Source: an uncultured Lachnospiraceae bacterium (GTDB lineage Bacteria; Bacillota; Clostridia; Lachnospirales; Lachnospiraceae). From it: a stretch of DNA of 8,751 nt. Under the pieces are notes generated by a model, which saw only the letters and a program-made list of their open reading frames with translations, did no database searches and was not told where the DNA came from. The position numbers were made by a program, and so were the translations under genes. The first letter of the stretch is position 1; the number at the start of each line of letters is the position of its first letter. The stretch spans positions 1-8,751 of the forward strand of contig CALCMD010000077.1 in assembly GCA_937965795.1 (NCBI GenBank). The letters run 5' to 3'. Positions 1 through 5,610 of this stretch are shown one piece after another.

Positions 1-3
1 TGT

Positions 4-10
4 CACCTCC
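4..10 (-). promoter_or_regulatory. Shine-Dalgarno of a probable divergent gene beginning left of the window
   Basis: Read on the minus strand these bases are GGAGGTG, a near-perfect Shine-Dalgarno sequence, and only three further bases remain before the window edge. A start codon would therefore fall just outside. This fits a gene transcribed leftward and divergently from the large secreted protein at 162. A TTGACA hexamer lies on the same strand at 61-56, but I found no well-spaced -10 partner. Without the coding sequence the call rests on the motif and its position only. Confidence 0.35.
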
Positions 11-80
11 AGAAACAGTATATGGAGAAAGCGCAGAAATTATGAAAAAGAGCGCTGTCAAAAATAGTGATAAATTTGTT

Positions 81-109
81 TTGAATTGTTTGCTTATTAG
101 TGTTATCAT
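81..109 (+). promoter_or_regulatory. Putative sigma-A promoter of the secreted SGNH protein
   Basis: TTGAAT (81-86) and TATCAT (104-109) are separated by 17 bases, the preferred spacing for a housekeeping promoter, in AT-rich DNA upstream of the gene starting at 162. An alternative -10, TATGAT at 115-120, pairs only with TTGCTT at 90-95 at a poor 19-base spacing. The -10 overlaps the left arm of an inverted repeat (104-121). Confidence 0.5.
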
Positions 110-121
110 AAAAGTATGATA
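104..121. repeat. 7-bp inverted repeat overlapping the -10 region, possible operator
   Basis: TATCATA (104-110) and TATGATA (115-121) are perfect reverse complements separated by AAAG. The palindrome covers the likely -10 hexamer and transcription start of the gene at 162, the usual place for a repressor site. It could also form a weak hairpin at the 5' end of the mRNA. It is AT-rich, so chance cannot be excluded. Confidence 0.4.
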
Positions 122-161
122 GAAAATTTTGAAGAACTTTCATGAAAGAAGGGAGAAGGAT

Positions 162-3100
162 ATGAGGATTACAAGCGGAAAAAGGATAGTGGCTGTCGTG
201 ATGTCATGTCTGTTGGCGGCAGGCGGTTTTTGGAGCCATACATTTTCGGCGCAGGCAGAGACGTCAAGCATTTCAGCAATGTTTGACAGGAGCGATGACA
301 ACACCTGGCTTTTTGCAGGAGGTGTGGAGGTACAGGGAAGATATGCGGAAATTAAGGGAAACCGAAATTTCACAGGCCACTTTGAGGAAACTGTGCGGCG
401 GGGGGACAGCGGCGGCGCGCCGGAGCACCAGAGGTACACGATAAATGTGGGACAGGCGGGGCAGGATATCGCTGCGTTTGCGGAGAAGCTGGACGGCTAT
501 ATTGAAAAGTTGCAGCCTAAGGCAATTTCTTATATGATTGGCGAGGAGGATTACGGAAAAGGCGTGGAGGGCGTGGAAGCTTTCAAAGCCTCCCTGACGG
601 TTGTTATACAGAAGGCGCTTGCCATGAAGAATAACGGCGGGTTTGCGGTTATCCAGCTTCCCCATGCCGTGAAAGCCGCAGCGGAAAATGAGAAGGCCGC
701 AGCTTATGCGAATGCAGCAAAGGAAACGATGAATGGCTTTACCGAGGCGGAACAAAGCCGTATCGTCTGTATCGATCATTATGTGCAGACGAACAACGAT
801 TCTTTCAAAAACGGCAATTATCTTACGGAAGAGGGAAGGCTGAACGGCTATGGACATCTGGAGATTGCCAGACAGCTCTGCCGCGGGACTTTTGGAAGTG
901 TGAATAGTTCCATGACGATCGGGAAGGTCTGGGAGGAAGAGGAAAGGCCGGACACTTATCTGGCAGTCAGACCGGAGACAGAGGGGACGGCGGACGGACT
1001 GATGGTGCATATTCCCGAAGAGACGGGCGTCCAGGGAGGCTGCATCTGGAAGATGGAAATCAACGGTCTGACGATTGCTGGCGAGGAGGCGGAGGATTCC
1101 TTTGAAATCACAGGGCTTCCGCAGAATAAGGCGTATAAGCTGACGGTGCGGTCAAAGGATGGCGGCAGGCAGCTTGCTTCTGTATACGGAAAGACGACAG
1201 AAGGAAAGGCCGGGGGAAAAAGAAAGCTGAACGCTTTGCAGCAGAAAATTGTGGATAAGGTAGAAAGTGACAGGCCGTTGACATGGGTGTTTACGGGGGA
1301 TTCTATTACCCACGGACTGGTACATACGAAAGGATATGACGCGGTAGCGCAGATTTTTGAAAAGTATCTGAAAGAGGATTTGGGGAGAACGGAGGACGTT
1401 GTGATTAATACGGGAGTTTCCTCCACCGACACGGTTTGGGCGCTGGAAAATATCGAGCAGCGTGTGACAAAGTACAAGCCAGACATTGTTTCGGTGATGC
1501 TGGGTACAAACGATGTGTATACAAATGTGCGTGGATACCATACAGGAGCTGATGGGCAGGCCATTCTGATTACGAAGGAGCTGTACCGTGAAAATCTGGA
1601 AAATATGGTGGAGAAAATTCGGGAGAGTAATCCGGAGGCATGTATTATTTTCCGCTCGCCCACGCCTACGACACAAGGTTCCCGTGACACTTACCTTGAG
1701 GGGGGCGGCTACCTTCAGGTATTGGAGGATGTTGCGAAGAAAGACGGAAACATTCTTTATATAGATCAGTACCAGGAGTGGAACAAAGAGCTGCGTGCGT
1801 TCCGCTATCTCTGGGGAGCTAACTATTATTACGGGGACGGGAATCTTCATCCGGGAGCCGCAGGGCAACTATGGATGATGCAGAAATTTACCGGGGAATG
1901 TGGTTTGGACATGGATACGAACCTCACAAACCTCTCCTACAAATTCAGCTATGCAGAAGAGACAAGCAATGTAACGCCGACGGTTATAAAAGGGGACAAA
2001 AAAGTGAAGGTGGACAGGAATGCCCTGCAAAGCGCTTATGCGCAGGCTGGCGGAACCGGGAATATCGGAGCGCTGGAGATGACCCTGACCGGGGCGGACG
2101 GAAAGACGTACACTCAGAGTACCGGGACAGACGGAGAGGATTTTGTCATGAAGGGCATACCTTACGGTACATACAGCGTTCAGGTTGTGGGCACACGGAC
2201 AGATACTGCGGCGCATGTCACGTTTGCAGAGCAGACGGTGACACTTAGCGAATCCCAGACGGGGAAATTTGATGTTTTGCTGGACAGCCAGATGTCAGCG
2301 GATTTATCGAAAGGGCAGAAGGCGGGCGTGTTGCGCATGGATGAGATGGCGCCGGATGCTTTCTATACGTATACGTTATGTGAAGGGGAGGGAAGCAGTG
2401 ACAATGCGCTTTTCCAAATCAAAGGCAGAACGTTGAAAATAAATGCGGAACTTGAAGCGAACCATGAATACCATATCCGTGTAAGGGCTGAGGGAGATTC
2501 TTTCCAGTATGAGACAGCGCTTGTAATTCGTACAGGTTATACGGTTTCCGGGGTGCGCACCCAGGCGCGGAATTCTTTTGCATCGGACAAAATGGCTCTG
2601 GATATTGATTTGAGCACAGTTGATTTTGACGGGACGAACTATGTGAATCTGGCAGACCCCGGAAGCAGTTATTATGAGAACGGGGCATATCTTACCGTGT
2701 TGAATCATCTGAGGACAAATAGTGCCGGAGGTACCATTCTTATGCGGTTTAAGACGTCACAGGCCGGGGGCCTCCTGTTTGGTGCGGGAAGCACTACAGC
2801 GGATGATGGTAAAAACATGATTTTTGGCACGGACAATACAGGAAAATTCCGGGGGTATTTCCGTACTGCGTCGGGAAATGGACTGAAAGGCTCTATGGGA
2901 ACCGGCCTGGATGATGGAGAGTGGCATACGATTGCGATAGGGTTCGATACGGAAAAGGCAGATAATCAAAATCAGGTATTGGTGTGTGTGGATGGACAGG
3001 CGAACATTTACCCTTCTTCCTGGTGGACAAATGCTTTTAAGACATGGTTCAGCGTAAATAGTTCCGATATTGCGGAATTTTCTATTGGAGGCGGCGAATA

Positions 3101-4094
3101 TGCGTCTGGAAATTTCGATGCGTTCAGAGGGAAGATAGAATTTATAACCATCACAAATGACGTATATTCAGAAGAAGAACTTCGCACTCTTTCCGGGGAG
3201 CTGTTGCAGAAAACGGAGCCGGAGAGCATTACAAAGATAGAAGGAATGGTTCTTAACGGCGATGAGATTTCTGTTCCGGACGAGGCGGCTTATCAGGTTG
3301 CAGAGTTTTTCTGGAACAAGGACGGAGGCAGTGCGGTCGTTCAGATGAGTGCAGAGGAAGGGTATGTTTTTGACGAAGAAATTTTTGTGGCACTAACAGA
3401 AGAATTCGGATACAGCGCCGAGGTACTATGGCAAACGGACAAGGAAATTCTGGTGACATTGACGAAGAAAACGCCAAGTTCTGGAGAAGAGGACAATCCA
3501 AAGCCGGATCCAAAGGACGAGGAACAGACCCAAAAACTTGCGGCGCCGACGATTGTTTCTTTAAAATCGGTTGCAGAAAAGAAAAAAGCGGGCATTAAAA
3601 TAGCGGTATCAAGGGTTGTGAATGCTGATTCTTATACAGTATACCGTGTATGCGGCGGAAAGACGGTATTCATCGGCAGAACGGATGCGAAAGGCGTGAT
3701 TTATGATACCAACCCTGTGAATAAAAAAACAGCGTCTTATTACGCTGTTGCAGAGTCCTCGAATGCAAAGTATACGAAGAGCGGTAATGGAACGCCCAAA
3801 AGCATTCGTTTACAGGCGGCGGTTAAAAAAGTTACCGTAAAACGGACGGGTCAAAAAGCACAGGTCAGAGTCTCCTGGAAAAAGGTAAAAGGGGCGAAAG
3901 GCTATGTGGTCTACCGTTCCACAAAGAAAAATGATGGATTCGTAAGAATAAAAACGATGAAAGGTGCAAAGAAAACGGCTTTCCTTGATAAACGTGTGAA
4001 AAAAGGAAAATCATATTATTATCGAATTGTTGTGAAAACAAAGAAAGGATACAGTGCGCCGAAAGCGTCAAAAGCAGTGAAAATCAGAAAGTAG
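162..4094 (+). CDS. Secreted multidomain SGNH/GDSL hydrolase with CBM40/LamG-like and Fn3-like domains
   Basis: A 1310-residue secreted protein, probably a carbohydrate or glycan esterase; the substrate is unknown. The ATG at 162 is chosen because GGGAG ends six bases upstream and a signal peptide follows at once (basic start, hydrophobic core, cleavage after SAQA near residue 32). A TTG 33 bases earlier would put charged residues before it. Residues 45-245 resemble an SGNH fold without its catalytic residues. Residues 257-350 look like an Fn3-type sandwich. Residues 373-580 form an SGNH hydrolase domain: GDSIT (Ser381), NTG (Gly418), GTND (448-451) and a DGNLHP block (Asp559, His563). Next come a Cna-B-like beta domain (about 590-700), a cadherin-like segment (705-792), a concanavalin-like domain resembling sialidase-associated CBM40 (815-1015), a small beta domain, an acidic Pro-rich linker (about 1104-1125) and two Fn3-like domains to the end. 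The last domain is extremely Lys-rich. No LPXTG motif or C-terminal membrane segment is seen. It is transcribed alone and ends at a bidirectional terminator. Enzyme class is fairly sure; biological substrate is inference. Confidence 0.9.
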   Translation: MRITSGKRIVAVVMSCLLAAGGFWSHTFSAQAETSSISAMFDRSDDNTWLFAGGVEVQGRYAEIKGNRNFTGHFEETVRRGDSGGAPEHQRYTINVGQAGQDIAAFAEKLDGYIEKLQPKAISYMIGEEDYGKGVEGVEAFKASLTVVIQKALAMKNNGGFAVIQLPHAVKAAAENEKAAAYANAAKETMNGFTEAEQSRIVCIDHYVQTNNDSFKNGNYLTEEGRLNGYGHLEIARQLCRGTFGSVNSSMTIGKVWEEEERPDTYLAVRPETEGTADGLMVHIPEETGVQGGCIWKMEINGLTIAGEEAEDSFEITGLPQNKAYKLTVRSKDGGRQLASVYGKTTEGKAGGKRKLNALQQKIVDKVESDRPLTWVFTGDSITHGLVHTKGYDAVAQIFEKYLKEDLGRTEDVVINTGVSSTDTVWALENIEQRVTKYKPDIVSVMLGTNDVYTNVRGYHTGADGQAILITKELYRENLENMVEKIRESNPEACIIFRSPTPTTQGSRDTYLEGGGYLQVLEDVAKKDGNILYIDQYQEWNKELRAFRYLWGANYYYGDGNLHPGAAGQLWMMQKFTGECGLDMDTNLTNLSYKFSYAEETSNVTPTVIKGDKKVKVDRNALQSAYAQAGGTGNIGALEMTLTGADGKTYTQSTGTDGEDFVMKGIPYGTYSVQVVGTRTDTAAHVTFAEQTVTLSESQTGKFDVLLDSQMSADLSKGQKAGVLRMDEMAPDAFYTYTLCEGEGSSDNALFQIKGRTLKINAELEANHEYHIRVRAEGDSFQYETALVIRTGYTVSGVRTQARNSFASDKMALDIDLSTVDFDGTNYVNLADPGSSYYENGAYLTVLNHLRTNSAGGTILMRFKTSQAGGLLFGAGSTTADDGKNMIFGTDNTGKFRGYFRTASGNGLKGSMGTGLDDGEWHTIAIGFDTEKADNQNQVLVCVDGQANIYPSSWWTNAFKTWFSVNSSDIAEFSIGGGEYASGNFDAFRGKIEFITITNDVYSEEELRTLSGELLQKTEPESITKIEGMVLNGDEISVPDEAAYQVAEFFWNKDGGSAVVQMSAEEGYVFDEEIFVALTEEFGYSAEVLWQTDKEILVTLTKKTPSSGEEDNPKPDPKDEEQTQKLAAPTIVSLKSVAEKKKAGIKIAVSRVVNADSYTVYRVCGGKTVFIGRTDAKGVIYDTNPVNKKTASYYAVAESSNAKYTKSGNGTPKSIRLQAAVKKVTVKRTGQKAQVRVSWKKVKGAKGYVVYRSTKKNDGFVRIKTMKGAKKTAFLDKRVKKGKSYYYRIVVKTKKGYSAPKASKAVKIRK

Positions 4095-4110
4095 AAATAG
4101 AAACAGAAAA

Positions 4111-4150
4111 AGTTCCACCGGTTCCTTGTGATACCTGGTGGAGCTTTTTT
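4111..4150. terminator. Bidirectional intrinsic terminator between convergent genes
   Basis: Bases 4111-4121 pair with 4135-4145 in an 11-bp stem with two G-T wobbles and a 13-base loop. A T run (4145-4150) follows on the plus strand. On the minus strand the stem is followed by a T-rich stretch, the complement of the A run at 4107-4111. It sits 16 bases after the secreted-protein stop and 30 bases after the queA stop, so it can serve both converging transcripts. Confidence 0.85.
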
Positions 4151-4180
4151 ATGTTTCAAGAGACTGGGAAAGGAAATATG

Positions 4181-5206
4181 TCATTGGATGAGCATCGCAT
4201 CCCCGAAGGAAAAGAAACGATACCGTTCCCGTACCGCCGTCTCATAGGCGTTCAGGATGTGTTCTTTTCCGGCGAGGGCAGAAACCAGCATCAGCAGGGT
4301 GGATTCCGGAAGATGGAAATTGGTAATCAGGCAGTCAAGGACTTTAAAGCGGTAGCCGGGATAAATGAAGATGTCCGTCCAGCCGCTTCCGGCCTTGACG
4401 ACGCCGTTTTCATCAGCGGCCGATTCCAGCGTGCGGCAGCTTGTAGTCCCGACGGAGATAATGCGTCCTCCGGCGGCTTTTGTATCATTGATCAGCTTCG
4501 CCTGGGATTCCTCTACGATATAGAACTCTGAGTGCATGTGATGATCAGTTACGTTTTCTACCTTCACGGGACGGAAAGTGCCGAGCCCCACATGCAGAGT
4601 AACATGGGCGATTTTTACGCCCTTTTCTTCAAGCGTGGCAAGCAGTTCCGGCGTGAAATGCAGCCCGGCAGTAGGGGCGGCGGCAGAACCGTCGTGTTTG
4701 GCATAGACGGTCTGATAACGGTTTTTATCTTTTAATTGATGGGTGATGTAGGGCGGGAGCGGCATCTGTCCAAGTTTATCCAGGATTTCTTCAAAGATGC
4801 CCTCATAGGAAAACTGAATCAGGCGGTTTCCTTCCTCCACCACATCGAGAACTTCGCCCATCAGCAGACCGTCCCCGAAAGAAATTCTGGTTCCGGGTTT
4901 CGCTTTTTTGCCGGGTTTTACCAGAGTTTCCCAGACGTCGTTTTCCTTTCTTTTTAAAAGCAGGATTTCAATCTTCGCATCGGTGCCGACCTTGCTCCCG
5001 TAGAGCCTGGCGGGGATGACTTTGGTATCGTTAATCACCAGACAGTCTCCTGGATTTAAATAGTTGATGATTTCCCTGAAAATATGGTGCTCGATAGCGC
5101 CGGTTTCTTTATTCATAACGAGGAGACGGGAGGACGAACGATCCTCCAGCGGGTCCTGTGCAATCAATTCCTGAGGTAAATCAAAATAAAAATCGGATGT
5201 TTTCAT
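4181..5206 (-). CDS. queA: S-adenosylmethionine:tRNA ribosyltransferase-isomerase QueA
   Basis: Makes epoxyqueuosine in tRNA by transferring and isomerising the ribosyl part of S-adenosylmethionine onto the 7-aminomethyl-7-deazaguanine base at wobble position 34 of tRNAs with GUN anticodons. It is cytosolic and is the penultimate step of queuosine synthesis. The 341-residue protein is full length. Family blocks visible include NDTKVIPARL (59-68), YQTVYAK (164-170), the GSAAAPTAGLHFT segment (173-185), TLHVGLGTF (203-211), VGTTSCRTLES (252-262), TNFHLPEST (295-303) and a C-terminal FGDAMLI. The ATG has an AAAGGAGA Shine-Dalgarno five bases upstream (minus strand, 5218-5211). In many Clostridia queA sits next to tgt, ruvB or yajC; here it appears monocistronic, with its own promoter and terminator, and none of those neighbours is in the window. 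Confidence 0.97.
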   Translation of the reverse strand: MKTSDFYFDLPQELIAQDPLEDRSSSRLLVMNKETGAIEHHIFREIINYLNPGDCLVINDTKVIPARLYGSKVGTDAKIEILLLKRKENDVWETLVKPGKKAKPGTRISFGDGLLMGEVLDVVEEGNRLIQFSYEGIFEEILDKLGQMPLPPYITHQLKDKNRYQTVYAKHDGSAAAPTAGLHFTPELLATLEEKGVKIAHVTLHVGLGTFRPVKVENVTDHHMHSEFYIVEESQAKLINDTKAAGGRIISVGTTSCRTLESAADENGVVKAGSGWTDIFIYPGYRFKVLDCLITNFHLPESTLLMLVSALAGKEHILNAYETAVRERYRFFSFGDAMLIQ

Positions 5207-5239
5207 ATTATCTCCTTTGCATGTTTCATCTGGTACATA

Positions 5240-5268
5240 AGTATAGCATCAACGGGAGGAAAATTCAA
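5240..5268 (-). promoter_or_regulatory. Putative sigma-A promoter of queA
   Basis: On the minus strand TTGAAT (5268-5263) and TATACT (5245-5240) are 17 bases apart. The -10 lies 33 bases before the queA start codon. This gives a short untranslated leader that includes the AAAGGAGA ribosome binding site. Confidence 0.65.
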
Positions 5269-5352
5269 TTCTCAGTCGTGGATTCCTCCGCCCGGTATTC
5301 CATAATGTCCTCCACCTGGCAATTTGATGAGAAATTCCTGGAAAAGTTTTGC

Positions 5353-5381
5353 TTGCATTATCCTATAGGCAATGATATGAT
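5353..5381 (+). promoter_or_regulatory. Putative sigma-A promoter of the attenuated ABC-F transcript
   Basis: TTGCAT (5353-5358) and TATGAT (5376-5381) are separated by exactly 17 bases. Transcription would start near 5388 and give a leader RNA of roughly 220 bases before the ABC-F start codon, long enough to hold the leader peptide and all alternative hairpins. The spacer contains the perfect palindrome CCTATAGG (5362-5369), whose role is unknown. It is divergent from the queA promoter about 85 bases away. Confidence 0.7.
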
Positions 5382-5409
5382 AAGAAAAAATATGGAATGA
5401 GGTGTGAGG

Positions 5410-5433
5410 ATGTTTAACTTTTCCTGCAAATAA
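5410..5433 (+). CDS. Putative regulatory leader peptide MFNFSCK upstream of the ABC-F gene
   Basis: A seven-codon reading frame (MFNFSCK, then tandem TAA stops at 5431-5436) is preceded by GAGGTG (5399-5404), an excellent Shine-Dalgarno sequence five bases before the ATG. It begins about 22 bases after the predicted transcription start. Codons 3 to 7 overlap the first strand of an attenuator stem (5418-5428). A ribosome held at the start codon or on any of these codons would cover that strand. Very short leader peptides of this kind are known upstream of several ribosomal-protection ABC-F and erm genes, where drug-stalled ribosomes switch the downstream RNA structure. Translation here is inferred from the Shine-Dalgarno and layout, not shown. 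Confidence 0.7.
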   Translation: MFNFSCK

Positions 5434-5594
5434 TAAACATGGATTGAGGTATCGGGGAATGAGATACCTGTGTAAACGTGCAGGAAAGGAAGAAATCTTC
5501 ATATTCAAAATGGGCAGTACTCTTAAAAAATAAGGGGTATACGGTTGTTTGCATTTTGGAGTTGCAGGAGTTGGCTTTCCTGCGGCTCTTTTTT
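5418..5594 (+). promoter_or_regulatory. Ribosome-mediated transcription attenuator controlling the ABC-F gene
   Basis: Four short segments can pair in two exclusive ways. Segment 1 (5418-5428, inside the leader peptide frame) pairs with segment 2 (5479-5489) over 11 bp with one wobble, closing over an inner 7-bp hairpin (5447-5453 with 5463-5469). Segment 3 (5558-5569) and segment 4 (5578-5589) form the terminator stem. Alternatively segment 2 (5479-5488) pairs with 5575-5584, the loop and 3' arm of the terminator, over 10 bp with one wobble, which destroys the terminator. Default folding is off. A ribosome stalled on the leader peptide would mask segment 1, free segment 2 and allow readthrough. 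The pairings are read directly from the sequence; the switching mechanism is inferred by analogy with known ABC-F and ermK attenuators. Confidence 0.8.
5558..5594 (+). terminator. Intrinsic terminator of the ABC-F leader (attenuator off state)
   Basis: A 12-bp stem with three G-T wobbles (5558-5569 with 5578-5589) and an 8-base loop is followed by a run of six T (5589-5594). It stands between the leader promoter and the ABC-F start, ending five bases before the GGAGGT ribosome binding site. It therefore cannot end an upstream coding gene and must act as a conditional terminator. Confidence 0.85.
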
Positions 5595-5610
5595 CATATG
5601 GAGGTAGAAA

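Noticed and set aside
3..119. Plus-strand open frame running in from the left edge, possibly the C-terminus of an upstream gene
   Set aside because: Its composition does not look like a conserved coding end, it runs through the probable promoter at 81-109, and a minus-strand Shine-Dalgarno at 4-10 suggests divergence instead.
129..161. TTG start 33 bases upstream of the secreted protein's ATG
   Set aside because: It would overlap the GGGAG ribosome binding site and place a charged stretch before an otherwise standard signal peptide. The ATG at 162 has correct Shine-Dalgarno spacing.
273..1868. Long minus-strand frames opposite the secreted-protein gene
   Set aside because: They are antisense shadows of a clear coding gene, lack ribosome binding sites and encode no recognisable domains.
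5510..5533. Second short frame MGSTLKK in the ABC-F leader
   Set aside because: The nearest purine-rich Shine-Dalgarno (5485-5492) is about 17 bases from the ATG, too far, and the frame does not overlap any of the alternative pairing segments.
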